From the NCBI RefSeq assembly GCF_020091585.1, contig NZ_CP083582.1, positions 5,962,536 to 6,026,535 of the forward strand: a stretch of 64,000 nt of DNA. The letters run 5' to 3'. A program made the position numbers and the translations under genes. The number at the start of each line of letters is the position of its first letter. The first letter of the stretch is position 1. Below the pieces are notes generated by a model that was not told the DNA's origin, ran no database searches, and saw nothing but the letters and a program-made list of their open reading frames with translations. Of this stretch, positions 47,269-55,765 are shown piece after piece. This stretch comes from Kovacikia minuta CCNUW1. GTDB lineage: Bacteria; Cyanobacteriota; Cyanobacteriia; Leptolyngbyales; Leptolyngbyaceae.

Positions 47269-48171
47269 ATGGCAGTTACTACTCCCTCACGTCTATCTGT
47301 TATTGCGCTGGGTACCCTGGCGGCTCTTGTTGCTCAAGAACTGGCTCAGACTGCTAGTGTTTCCCCTAGTACCATTACATCAACGCCAGAGTCGGGAAAG
47401 CGAGATCCCAGTCGATCGGCTGAAGCGAGCAATCCCAAGTTGACCAAACCGATCGCCCAACCTGAAACCGTTTCTCCTCAGAAATTAGCGGGCAAGCCCC
47501 ACACACAAAAGCGGGTTGCAGCCAAACCAATGAACCAGGTGGCTGCCCGCCCTGCCCCTGCAAAATTAACTGTCGAACCGGTTCCCAATGCGGGGTTGTT
47601 GCCAATTCCACCCTCGCCATTGGTGACTCAACGGCAAACCGTAAACGTGAACCAACTGCCCATCGATCAATTTGTGGCGGCATCCCTGGGACAGTCTGCC
47701 ACTCAAGTTGCAACCGCCACAACTTCATCGCCACCGCAGAAAGTAACCGTTAAAGCCCAAACGAAGCGGGTTGCGATGCAACCACAGGCTACCCCAACGG
47801 TTTCCCAGGCAGGCGCTCTGTCTGATATTCACAGTCATCCAGCGCAGGCAGCCATTCAAGCCCTGGCCAGTCGGGGAGTGATTCAGGGACTTCCAGATGG
47901 AACCTACCGCCCGGATGCTCCGGTGACGGATGCGGAGTTCAATCTTTTAATGCAGAAGGCATTTGGGCGCAGTTCAGCGGCGATCGCTGACATTAAGCGC
48001 CCCACTGATGTGGTGACACGGGCGGATGCGGCTGAGTTTGTCCATCGTCAGATGCTGCGGGCAGAGGCGATCGCCCAAAGAGACCACGCCTCAGGTAACG
48101 AACTCCAACGTCAAATTGGCTGCGGCAATTTCCCAACCCGAAACGGTAGCAATGGAAACCGCAGGCGTTAA
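47269..48171 (+). CDS. SLH-domain N-terminal part of a polysaccharide export protein (frame-broken)
   Basis: 300 residues as read. After a hydrophobic start (SVIALGTLAALVAQELA) comes a Pro/Ala/Thr/Lys-rich spacer (about 30-180) and then an S-layer-homology module: HPAQAAIQALASRGVIQGLP, DGTYRPDAPVTDAEFNLLM. The final 27 residues (RDHASGN... to RRR) look out of frame. The next frame continues sensibly from AEAIA with KETTPQVTNSNVKLA, and dropping one C from the CCC at 48073-48075 joins the two. I believe this and the following entry are one gene of about 770 codons. Confidence 0.65.
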   Translation: MAVTTPSRLSVIALGTLAALVAQELAQTASVSPSTITSTPESGKRDPSRSAEASNPKLTKPIAQPETVSPQKLAGKPHTQKRVAAKPMNQVAARPAPAKLTVEPVPNAGLLPIPPSPLVTQRQTVNVNQLPIDQFVAASLGQSATQVATATTSSPPQKVTVKAQTKRVAMQPQATPTVSQAGALSDIHSHPAQAAIQALASRGVIQGLPDGTYRPDAPVTDAEFNLLMQKAFGRSSAAIADIKRPTDVVTRADAAEFVHRQMLRAEAIAQRDHASGNELQRQIGCGNFPTRNGSNGNRRR

Positions 48172-49582
48172 ATCCCTGACGGCTCAAGTCCCTGTTCAAC
48201 CGCCCAAAGCCTCCTACAATCGGTTGAAGCCCTCGGAGTTACCCCCCGGTTTGGCAGCTCCCTCCATCACCCCCGATCAGGAGGCTTATACCCTTGGACC
48301 GGGCGATCGACTGAAGGTGGAAGTTTTTGGTGTCCCCGAATACACACGGGACTATACGGTTCTGGTCAACGGAACCGTTAACTTGTATTTGGTCGGCAAT
48401 CTTTCTGTGCAGGGGTTGACGTTGAAGCAGACGGAAGACGCGATCGCCGCCCGTTATGCCAAGTTAGTGAAGCGCAACCTGGTCGATGTCAGCATGCTTT
48501 CATTTCGTCCCCTGAATCTAGCGATCGCAGGGGAGGTCAGCCGTCCCGGAACCTACAGCGTTACCGTCCCGGAAGGGGGAAAATTTCCCACCATTACTCG
48601 TCTAATTCAGCAGGCGGGGGGACTGACCCAATCCGCCAACCCTGGTCTGGTTCAGATTCGCCGCCCTCAACAGTCGGGGCGAGACCTGATCATCAATGTG
48701 GATCTGTGGGAACTGTTTAAGACTGGCAACATCCGCCAGGACATTGCTCTGCGGGATGGGGACATGGTGTTTATCTCGCCTGCAACCAACATTGATCCAG
48801 CGGAGTCTGCCCAACTGGCAGCCTCCAATTTTGCAGCCGATGCCACCCAGGCGGTGAATGTTGCGATCGTCGGAGAAGTTGCCCGTCCTGGAGCCTACGT
48901 TCTATCCCGCAATACTACCAATGCCTCCACAGGGGGAACAACGCCAGTCGCTGGGACAAGCGGCACAGGCGGTAGTGGAAGCGGACTGCTCACCATCACC
49001 CAGGCAATTCAGCAGGCAGGCGGAATCACTGCGCTTGCCGATATTCGCAATGTGCAGGTCAAACGGGTAACTCGCTCCGGTCCGCCCCAGGTAATTCGAC
49101 TCAACCTGTGGGATCTGGTGCAAGCTGGAGATGCCAGTCAGGATCTGGTGCTTCAGCAGGGAGACAGCATCATGATTCCAACGGCGACTGCACTCAACCC
49201 GGCGGAGGCAAGCCTGCAAGGATCAGCCAGTTTCTCACCCAGTGTGATTCGGGTCAATGTGGTGGGAGAAGTGGTCACTCCGGGTGCCGTACAGGTGCCA
49301 CCCAACTCCACCCTAAACCAGGCATTGCTGGCAGCGGGTGGTTTCAATAAACGGGCACGTAAACGCTCTGTCGAACTGATCCGGTTGAATCCCAATGGCA
49401 CCGTGACCCGCCAGGAGATCGCGATCGACTTCTCCAAAGGCATTGACGAAAGGACCAACCCACTTGTGCGAAATAACGACATCATCGTTGTGAAACCCAC
49501 CGGATTGATTAAGTTCACCGATACCCTGGATACCATCCTGACACCGCTCGGTCGCCTGCTACCGTTTACTTTCCTCTTCTAA
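48026..49582 (+). CDS. Polysaccharide export protein with SLBB domains (Wza-like)
   Basis: 518 residues as read; the real N-terminus is probably the SLH part above, since the first 20 residues here (MRLSLSIVRCCGQRRS) overlap it and no signal peptide is present. Poly_export domain: YTLGPGDRLKVEVFGVPEYT, VNGTVNLYLVGNLSVQGLT, RPLNLAIAGEVSRPGTY. Two or three SLBB domains follow (VAIVGEVARPGAYVLSR, VNVVGEVVTPGAVQVPPN), with a final hydrophobic LGRLLPFTFLF. Likely the outer-membrane or periplasmic channel for exopolysaccharide, working with the tyrosine kinase next door. A Gly/Thr-rich loop (TNASTGGTTPVAGTSGTG) interrupts one SLBB. Confidence 0.85.
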   Translation: MRLSLSIVRCCGQRRSPKETTPQVTNSNVKLAAAISQPETVAMETAGVKSLTAQVPVQPPKASYNRLKPSELPPGLAAPSITPDQEAYTLGPGDRLKVEVFGVPEYTRDYTVLVNGTVNLYLVGNLSVQGLTLKQTEDAIAARYAKLVKRNLVDVSMLSFRPLNLAIAGEVSRPGTYSVTVPEGGKFPTITRLIQQAGGLTQSANPGLVQIRRPQQSGRDLIINVDLWELFKTGNIRQDIALRDGDMVFISPATNIDPAESAQLAASNFAADATQAVNVAIVGEVARPGAYVLSRNTTNASTGGTTPVAGTSGTGGSGSGLLTITQAIQQAGGITALADIRNVQVKRVTRSGPPQVIRLNLWDLVQAGDASQDLVLQQGDSIMIPTATALNPAEASLQGSASFSPSVIRVNVVGEVVTPGAVQVPPNSTLNQALLAAGGFNKRARKRSVELIRLNPNGTVTRQEIAIDFSKGIDERTNPLVRNNDIIVVKPTGLIKFTDTLDTILTPLGRLLPFTFLF

Positions 49583-49753
49583 TTGGGAAAAGAATTATGA
49601 ATTTTGAATTTTGAAATGAGTAATGGCGAATCAGTCGTTGGTCATGGGTCATTGTTGACTGGTCACTGTTGACTGTCACTGACACCTCACACCTGCCTTA
49701 TCCCTCTGTGTTCCCGTAACCCCAACCCCTAAACCTCTGCCACCCGGAAAAAG
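49583..49753. repeat. Short-repeat spacer
   Basis: ATTTTGAATTTTGAA and GACTGGTCACTGTTGACTGTCACTGACACC units, typical of this genome's spacers; no gene. Confidence 0.5.
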
Positions 49754-50809
49754 ATGGAATCTTCGCAGCCAAATCTCCAGCCATTTCAGCCTGAACGCAA
49801 CAGCGGGCTAATTCCCTCAGAGGCTCCCGGTTCTATCGGCAGCAATTACGACGAAGGGGAATTCAACCTGAAGCGTCTGTTTTTGATCCTTCGCCGTAGA
49901 GCGGTGTTAGTCAGTGCGGTGGCGATCGCGGTCACAGCAGTTGCCGGATACAATGCCCTCACTGAAACCTCCGAGTACCAGGGGGGCTTTCGATTGCTGG
50001 TTGAACCCGTTACAACAGACAATCAACTGGATGAACTCACGAACAACCAACAACAAGCTCCCAGAACTGCCACTCTGGATTACGCCACTCAGATCGAAGT
50101 ACTGCGGAGTCCTGCCCTTCTGCGCCCCATTCTGCGGCAAATTCAAACCCAATACCCAGACATTGACTACGGTACGTTAGCCACCCGGTTAACCGTGAGC
50201 CAGCCCAAAGACACTAAAATTCTAGATATTCGCTATCAAGATCCCGATCCCCAAAAAGTTAAGTTTGTTCTCGACCAGCTTGCACAGGGATATTTACGGT
50301 ATAGCCAGCAGGAAAGACAAAGCAATCTTAGACAGGGGATTGCATTTGTCGGCAACCAACTTCCGACCTTGCGCCAGCGGGTAGACAGCTTACAGCGGCA
50401 ACTACAAAACTTCCGACAGAAAAATAATTTTATTGACCCAGAATCCCTCTCTCAACAGGTAAACACCCAAATCAGTTCCCTGGAACAGCAAAGGTTGGAG
50501 GTTCAAAAACAACTGGCTGAAGCCCAGACTCAATACAACAATTTGCAGGGAGAGACAGGGGCAGTTGCGGCGCTGGCAGGATCTCAGACCTATCAGCAAC
50601 TTCTGACTCAAATGCGAGATTTAGACGCCAAAATTGCGACTGAGTCAGTTCGGTTTCAGACCAGTAACCCGGCAATGGATGCACTTCAGCGAACAAAAGC
50701 AAAAGCTGATGCCACTTGTACGGCGAGAAGCCAGTCGGGTTCTGGGAAATCGGTTGGCGGAAGTCAACAGCCAACTTTCCGTTTTGGAAGTGCGGCAACG
50801 AGAAATTAA
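49754..50809 (+). CDS. Wzc-like polysaccharide co-polymerase, N-terminal part (frame-broken)
   Basis: 351 residues as read. Wzz domain with the first TM at about 47-67 (RRAVLVSAVAIAVTAVAGYNAL), then the periplasmic part with ATQIEVLRSPALLRPIL and long coiled coils (LPTLRQRVDSLQRQLQNFRQK, LEQQRLEVQKQLAEAQ). From about residue 313 the sequence (ADATCTARSQSGSGKSVGG) looks out of frame. The next frame carries EQKQKLMPLVRREASRVLG, which continues the coiled coil. Removing one base near 50686 would give one protein of about 748 residues with the following entry. Confidence 0.75.
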   Translation: MESSQPNLQPFQPERNSGLIPSEAPGSIGSNYDEGEFNLKRLFLILRRRAVLVSAVAIAVTAVAGYNALTETSEYQGGFRLLVEPVTTDNQLDELTNNQQQAPRTATLDYATQIEVLRSPALLRPILRQIQTQYPDIDYGTLATRLTVSQPKDTKILDIRYQDPDPQKVKFVLDQLAQGYLRYSQQERQSNLRQGIAFVGNQLPTLRQRVDSLQRQLQNFRQKNNFIDPESLSQQVNTQISSLEQQRLEVQKQLAEAQTQYNNLQGETGAVAALAGSQTYQQLLTQMRDLDAKIATESVRFQTSNPAMDALQRTKAKADATCTARSQSGSGKSVGGSQQPTFRFGSAATRN

Positions 50810-51998
50810 CAAAGCCGAGAATTACTGGAACGGGCAACTTAAACGATTGCCAATCACCGCACGGGAATATACCGATTTGCAGCGAGAACTTAAAGTTGCC
50901 ACCGAGAGCTTGAACCGATTCCTGGAAACCCGCGAAAATCTTCAGGTTCAGGCAGCGCAGAAAGAAGTTCCCTGGCAACTCATTGCATCCCCAGAGGTTC
51001 CCAGTATTCCCCTTTCCTCCGCCTGGCGTAATTTGATATTGGGCATTGTGGGCGGACTGTTTGCAGGAGTTGGTGCCGCTTTGCTGGCTGAACGATTAGA
51101 CAACACCTTCCACTCTCTGGAAGACTTAAAGAAACAGGTGAAGCTCCCCGTTCTGGGAGTCATTCCCTTCTACGAGGCGGGGCAGTCCCAGTCTCAATCC
51201 TCTGCCACCATTAGCCAGCTATTTCGCCCCCGGAAGCTGAAAAGGCTGTTCCGGCGGCGTCCCCGGTTAACACCCCATACCCATTCCCTGTTTTTGGAAG
51301 CTTTTCGCTCCCTCCATGCCAATATTCGTCTACTCCAGACTGACCCGGCGATCGCCTCTCTGACCATCAGCTCTTCCCTGCCCGGAGACGGAAAGTCAAC
51401 GGTATCCGTTAACCTGGCCCAGGCAGCCGCTGCTATGGGGCAGCGCGTCCTGCTGGTCGATGCCGACCTGCGAAAACCGCGTATCAGTACCCTGCTGGGG
51501 TTAGACAATAGCCGTGGGCTGAGCGAACTGATTGCGACGGATTTGCACCCGAACCAGGCAATTCAGCAAATCCATCACACCGAGAAGCCAGTATTTTCTG
51601 AAACAGCTTCTGAAACGGATTCTGGAATTGAGCAGGTTCAAGACATTCCCTTTTGGGGCGACAACCTGTTTGTGCTGACCTCTGGACAAATTCCTGCCGA
51701 TCCGACCAAGTTGTTATCTTCCCCTAAGATGCGGCAACTGGTCGAACATTTTCAGACCCTTTTTGACCTGGTCATTTACGACACCCCACCCCTCATCAAC
51801 CTGGCAGACAGCAGCCTCCTGGCGCCCTCAACCGACGGTGTAATTCTCGTTGCAGGTCTGGGGAAAACTGATCGGGCAGCCCTGGCAGCGGCGATCGAAA
51901 GTCTGCGAACCTCCCGCATCCCTGTGTTAGGCATTGTCGCCAACAATCTCCGGAGCGTCACCGTTCCCACCGCTGCTCAGTACTATTATCAGGCGTGA
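50634..51998 (+). CDS. Wzc-like tyrosine autokinase (BY-kinase), C-terminal part
   Basis: 454 residues as read, from GTG/ATG-like codons inside the previous frame; probably the same gene. It has the end of the periplasmic coiled coil, the second TM (LILGIVGGLFAGVGAALLAE), a linker, and the BY-kinase: Walker A SSLPGDGKSTVSVNLA, A' VLLVDADLRKPRI, Walker B LVIYDTPP. The C-terminal tyrosine cluster is short (QYYYQA). In this family cyclic autophosphorylation of the tail controls polymer length and export. Partner of the SLBB exporter upstream. Confidence 0.85.
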   Translation: MRLSQFGFRPVTRQWMHFSEQKQKLMPLVRREASRVLGNRLAEVNSQLSVLEVRQREINKAENYWNGQLKRLPITAREYTDLQRELKVATESLNRFLETRENLQVQAAQKEVPWQLIASPEVPSIPLSSAWRNLILGIVGGLFAGVGAALLAERLDNTFHSLEDLKKQVKLPVLGVIPFYEAGQSQSQSSATISQLFRPRKLKRLFRRRPRLTPHTHSLFLEAFRSLHANIRLLQTDPAIASLTISSSLPGDGKSTVSVNLAQAAAAMGQRVLLVDADLRKPRISTLLGLDNSRGLSELIATDLHPNQAIQQIHHTEKPVFSETASETDSGIEQVQDIPFWGDNLFVLTSGQIPADPTKLLSSPKMRQLVEHFQTLFDLVIYDTPPLINLADSSLLAPSTDGVILVAGLGKTDRAALAAAIESLRTSRIPVLGIVANNLRSVTVPTAAQYYYQA

Positions 51999-52012
51999 GA
52001 AGGGGGGAGTGG

Positions 52013-52091
52013 GGTGTCAGGTGTTAGGTGTCAGGTGTCAGGGAAGAAACAGCCAATGTCAAAGGGTTTCAGCGACATAAAATGCCCTAAC
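52013..52091. repeat. Dispersed ~80-bp repeat, copy B
   Basis: TCAGGTGTTAGGTGTCAGG, GGGAAGAAACAGCCAATG and TTTCAGCGACATAAAATG; similar along its length to 19863-19944. It abuts the IS5-family element. Confidence 0.65.
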
Positions 52092-52117
52092 CTTTAATGG
52101 CTATGGCTATAGCTATA

Positions 52118-53051
52118 GAACCCATTTGAGATCTCAGGAAGTAGCTGCAAGCCGCTTCAGCATTAGCCTGACAAAGCAGAGGTTAATCTTAGTTTCCGCA
52201 TGAGATAGGGTGCGCTCAAAGTTTTTAACCAAACTTTTACACCGCTCCATCCAAGCATTGGATCGTTCGATGACCCATCTTGCGACTGCTGGGACAAATC
52301 CAGATTTTCCTTGCGCTGCTTTCTCTTGTTTCGAGGGTTTGGTTGAACGCTCAAACCTGATTTTCGTCATAATTTGAGGATAAACCTGCTCCAATGCTTC
52401 AATCAAAGCATCAATGTGATAGCCGTGGTCGAGCAAGATGGTAATCTTGGGAATGTTAACAGGTTTTGACTTGAAATAGTCAATGTTGAGCGTCAACATC
52501 TCAAGCAATCCCAGATCATCGGAAACATCAGCTTTTGTGCAATGAGTGAAAAAGGGAAACCCAAGCGTATCAACAGCCAGGTGCCTTTTAATCCCATTGG
52601 TCGCTTTGTAAAAACAGAAGCCCTTTGAGTCTACACTGGCATTGCAAGTATTCTTCACCGCTTGCGAGTCAATGATGATTAACCTCGTCCATTTGGGCTT
52701 TTTTTTAACCTGTTCCCGCACCTGTCCATGCAATACTCCCATCAGTTTCTCGATCACCCCAGCTTCCCGCCACTGCTTGTAGTGCCAATACACCGTCGAG
52801 TAGGGAGGTAAGTCTTTGGGTAAGTCTTCCCAATTGCAACCGTTCTTGAGTTGATAAAGGATGCCATCAATGATCTCCCGCTTCGTCCAATCGCAGGGTC
52901 GGGTCCGTTTCTTCTTGGGTAATATCTGAGGCAACAGCGGTTCAAGAATTTCCCATTCTGCATCAGTGAGACTGCTCGAATATGCCATAGCCGTTAAATT
53001 AGAGGATTATAGATGCCTTCATTCACCATTATATAGATCCCAAATGGGTTC
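52118..53051 (-). mobile_element. IS5-family insertion sequence, 934 bp
   Basis: Inverted ends GAACCCATTTGAGATCT (from 52118) and AGATCCCAAATGGGTTC (to 53051), one mismatch, flanked by TATA on both sides (52114-52117 and 53052-53055), a plausible TA-type target duplication. Encloses a single intact transposase gene. Confidence 0.88.
52134..52988 (-). CDS. IS5-family transposase
   Basis: 284 residues, intact. N-terminal DUF4096-like part (SSLTDAEWEILEPLLPQ, YQLKNGCNWEDLPKDLPPYSTVYWHYKQW), then the DDE domain: IIIDSQAVKNTCNA (first D), GIKRHLAVDTLGFPF, ITILLDHGYHIDALIEALE (second D), and the ERSNAWMERCKSLVKNFERT segment with the third acidic residue. A single continuous frame. Confidence 0.9.
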   Translation of the reverse strand: MAYSSSLTDAEWEILEPLLPQILPKKKRTRPCDWTKREIIDGILYQLKNGCNWEDLPKDLPPYSTVYWHYKQWREAGVIEKLMGVLHGQVREQVKKKPKWTRLIIIDSQAVKNTCNASVDSKGFCFYKATNGIKRHLAVDTLGFPFFTHCTKADVSDDLGLLEMLTLNIDYFKSKPVNIPKITILLDHGYHIDALIEALEQVYPQIMTKIRFERSTKPSKQEKAAQGKSGFVPAVARWVIERSNAWMERCKSLVKNFERTLSHAETKINLCFVRLMLKRLAATS

Positions 53052-53174
53052 TATAGCAGTACCTGGGTAAGTTATGACAAGGACCAAACCTAGAAGCATT
53101 AATGTTAATGCTTCTGGGTTCATCCTTCATCCTTCATCCCTCATCCTTACTGCTATAAGCCCTATAGTGTCAGT

Positions 53175-54644
53175 ATGCCGAAAGTTTCCCCTTTGCCATC
53201 TGACATTCGTTTCACGACACGCCAATCAAAGCCTTTTCTATCCCTTGCCATTGCCTTTGGTAGTGGCATTTTGATGGGTCTGGCACCTGCTCCTTTGAAT
53301 CTTTATCCCCTAGCCTGGGTCGCATTGGCTCCGCTGTGGGTGCTGCTGTTTGGAAGGGAGAGAGCCAGGAGCCAGGAGCCAGCAGAAAATCAGGATTGGA
53401 GGACAGGGGGTCAGCGATACAGGGGGAATTCAATTCAAAGCTTTTCCTCCACACCCCACACCCCACACCCCACACCCTCTCTTGAAATTCAACCCTCAAC
53501 CCTCAACCCTCAAAACTTAAAACTCAACCCTCAACCCTCCCCCTCCCCTTTTGTTTTTGCTCTCCTCTGGGGCATCGGTTATCACGGGTTGGCATTGTCC
53601 TGGATTCTGGGTTTGCATCCCCTGACGTGGATGGGAATTCCCTGGATGGGAAGCGTGGCGATCGCTCTGTTCTGCTGGGTATTCATCACCTTTTGGGGGG
53701 CAGGGTTGGTTATCAGTTGGGCATGGGTAATGGGGAAGTTGGAGGCAAAAGGCAAAAGGCAGAGGGCAGAAGGCAGAAGGCAGGATGGGGATGGGAGAGA
53801 GGGGGAAGACGCGGAGACGCGAGGACGCGGGGACGGGGAGAATTCAATTCAAAATTCAAAATTCAATATTCAAAATTCCCACCCCCTCACCCGCATTCTC
53901 CTTGGCACTGCCCTCTGGTGTAGCCTGGAAGCGCTATGGGGTCTGGGTTCCCTCGCCTGGACATCGCTTTCCTATACCCAGAGTCCTGGTAATTTGCTGA
54001 TTCTGCACCTGGGGCAACTGTCGGGTCCGTTTGGAGTGACAGCGGCGATCGTGGCGGTGAATGGGTTGATCGCAGAAGCATTTATCCAGTGGCAGGGGGG
54101 CAAAAGGCAGGAGGCAGAAGGTAGAGGGCAGAAGAGAGACAAGGGGACAAGGAGACAGGGGGACGCGGAGAATTCAATTCAACATTCAACATTCAACATT
54201 CAACATTCAACATTCCCCTACACCCCACACCCCACGCCCCACACCCTCCTCCTCACTGCCGCTATCCTCCTAATCACCACTCACTTGGCTGGGTTCGAAC
54301 TTTACAACCGTTCACTGGCACCATCAGATGGTGCTGCTCTGCGCGTAGGAATCATTCAAGGAAATGTGCCGACGAGAATTAAGTTGTATTCAGAAGGGGT
54401 GCGGCAGGCGGAGAAGGGATACACCCAGGGATACGAAATGCTGGCAGAACAGGGCGTAGAAGCCGTGCTGACGCCAGAGGGGGCATTACCCTATCTCTGG
54501 AATCAACCAAACAGCAGGAATAGCCTGTTTTACCAGGCAGTTCTAAGGACAGCAGGTGGTTGCCTGGTTAGGGACATTTACGGCGCAGACGGGTGGCATT
54601 GCTCGCAGTTTGCTAACCCTGACCGGCGATGGACAGGTGTTTAG
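53175..54644 (+). CDS. lnt: Apolipoprotein N-acyltransferase, N-terminal part with three repeat inserts (frame-broken)
   Basis: Third step of lipoprotein maturation: N-acylates the lipid-bearing cysteine in the membrane. 489 residues as read. TM segments alternate with three non-homologous hydrophilic inserts: 53356-53545, 53738-53883 and 54094-54243, encoding strings like RQEAEGRGQKRDKGTRRQ, NSIQNSKFNIQNS and TPHTPHPTP. The nitrilase-like domain starts at ALRVGIIQGNVPTRIKL, with catalytic Glu in LTPEGALPYLW. After QAVL (about 54545) the frame drifts into DIYGADGWHCSQFANPDRR; one extra base there separates it from the C-terminal part. Repaired length is about 671 residues, or about 505 without the inserts, which is the normal Lnt size. 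Confidence 0.88.
   Translation: MPKVSPLPSDIRFTTRQSKPFLSLAIAFGSGILMGLAPAPLNLYPLAWVALAPLWVLLFGRERARSQEPAENQDWRTGGQRYRGNSIQSFSSTPHTPHPTPSLEIQPSTLNPQNLKLNPQPSPSPFVFALLWGIGYHGLALSWILGLHPLTWMGIPWMGSVAIALFCWVFITFWGAGLVISWAWVMGKLEAKGKRQRAEGRRQDGDGREGEDAETRGRGDGENSIQNSKFNIQNSHPLTRILLGTALWCSLEALWGLGSLAWTSLSYTQSPGNLLILHLGQLSGPFGVTAAIVAVNGLIAEAFIQWQGGKRQEAEGRGQKRDKGTRRQGDAENSIQHSTFNIQHSTFPYTPHPTPHTLLLTAAILLITTHLAGFELYNRSLAPSDGAALRVGIIQGNVPTRIKLYSEGVRQAEKGYTQGYEMLAEQGVEAVLTPEGALPYLWNQPNSRNSLFYQAVLRTAGGCLVRDIYGADGWHCSQFANPDRRWTGV
53356..53545 (+). repeat. In-frame coding repeat module 1 in lnt
   Basis: GGGAGAGAGCCAGGAGCC units, a GAATTCAATTCAAAG part, CCACACCCCACACCCC, then CTCAACCCTCAACCCTC units. Translated without a stop; falls between TM segments. 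Confidence 0.75.
53738..53883 (+). repeat. In-frame coding repeat module 2 in lnt
   Basis: GGCAAAAGGCAGAGGGCAGA, GACGCGGAGACGCGAGGACG and AATTCAAAATTCAAAATTC units; open reading throughout, between two TM segments. Confidence 0.75.
54094..54243 (+). repeat. In-frame coding repeat module 3 in lnt
   Basis: GGCAAAAGGCAGGAGGCAGA, GACAAGGGGACAAGGAGACA, ATTCAACATTCAACATTC and CACCCCACACCCCACG; same order of sub-blocks as module 2 and as the insert in recF. Confidence 0.75.
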
Positions 54645-55191
54645 CCTTTACAACAAAGTTAAGCTGGTTCCATTGGGGGAATATACCCCCTTTCGGCAAG
54701 TGCTAGGAGGGATCGTTGGGCGGTTATCTCCGGTTAGCGAAGACGGGGTACCCGGAACCTTTGACCAACAGTTTGACACACCCTTGGGAAAAGCGATCGC
54801 CAGCATTTGTTACGACTCTGCCTTCCCGGAGGTTTTTCGGGTTCAGGCAGCCGCCGGGGGACAGTTTATCCTCACGGCGTCGAACCTCGACCCCTACAGT
54901 GAGGTACTGATGGCGCAGCATCAGGCTCAGGACTTGATGCGGGCGATCGAAACCGATCGCTGGGCAGTGCGGGCAACCAATACGGGCTACTCTGGCATCA
55001 TCAACCCACATGGCAAAATCATTTGGCGTTCCCAGCCCCAAACCTACGAAATTCACGCCGAGACAATTTATCGTCGCCAAACCCAAACCCCCTATGTCCG
55101 CTGGGGCGATTGGTTGACACCGTTGTTAGGGGTGCTGGCAGCAATTGCCTGGCTATTTCAACGAATGCGGCCGCACAATTTTAGCCAGTAG
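54556..55191 (+). CDS. lnt: Apolipoprotein N-acyltransferase, C-terminal part
   Basis: 211 residues from a GTG, but almost certainly the rest of the gene above: VVAWLGTFTAQTGGIARSLL continues the nitrilase-like fold, with catalytic Lys in YNKVKLVPLGEYTPFR and Cys in SICYDSAFPE, then TNTGYSGIINPHG and the final TM (LTPLLGVLAAIAWLFQR). With the Glu in the upstream part the E-K-C triad is complete. Confidence 0.88.
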   Translation: MVAWLGTFTAQTGGIARSLLTLTGDGQVFSLYNKVKLVPLGEYTPFRQVLGGIVGRLSPVSEDGVPGTFDQQFDTPLGKAIASICYDSAFPEVFRVQAAAGGQFILTASNLDPYSEVLMAQHQAQDLMRAIETDRWAVRATNTGYSGIINPHGKIIWRSQPQTYEIHAETIYRRQTQTPYVRWGDWLTPLLGVLAAIAWLFQRMRPHNFSQ

Positions 55192-55369
55192 ACTAGGATG
55201 AGAGATAATTTAGAGGGAAGCAGGAAGCAGTAGCAAGGGCGGGATGGGGTGTGGCAGGTGGTAACTGTCAGTCATCAGCCTCTACTCCCTACTCCCTACT
55301 CCCTACTCCCCACTCTTCAGACAATTCCTGAATATAATTTCATTAAAATCCTTTGTTGACTTTGCGCCT
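55192..55369. repeat. CTACTCCCTACTCC spacer
   Basis: GGAAGCAGGAAGCAG and CTACTCCCTACTCCCTACTCC units upstream of clpS; no gene. Confidence 0.5.
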
Positions 55370-55696
55370 ATGACTACGACCCTCTCAGGCTCTTTCCCTA
55401 CAATGTCTGCCTCGCCAACTGTTACGCCTGAGCGATCAAGTCAAGTGACCCGGCAACACTACCCAAACTACAAAATTATTGTCCTCAACGACGATTTCAA
55501 TACCTTTGAGCATGTGGCTAAATGTCTGGTTACCTACATCCCTGGAATGACGCCCGATCGCGCCTGGGAACTCACCAATCAGATTCACTTTGAAGGGCAG
55601 GCGATAGTCTGGGTGGGTCCCCTGGAGCAGGCAGAACTGTATCACATGCAGCTTGGTATGGAGCATTTGACGATGGCTCCGCTAGAAGCCGCGTGA
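55370..55696 (+). CDS. clpS: Clp protease adaptor ClpS
   Basis: 108 residues. After a disordered N-terminus, the ClpS core reads YKIIVLNDDFNTFEHVAKCL (substrate pocket NDD and the His region), IPGMTPDRAWELTNQIHFEG, VWVGPLEQAELYHMQL. It should deliver N-degron substrates to ClpC/ClpP. The length suits the canonical ClpS1 type. Single gene, 69 bases before leuC. Confidence 0.93.
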   Translation: MTTTLSGSFPTMSASPTVTPERSSQVTRQHYPNYKIIVLNDDFNTFEHVAKCLVTYIPGMTPDRAWELTNQIHFEGQAIVWVGPLEQAELYHMQLGMEHLTMAPLEAA

Positions 55697-55765
55697 TTGG
55701 AGTGTGGGTTTCAGAGTTCTACTTGATAGAATTGAAGACTGATTTACTTTTAAGAGATTCAAGCT

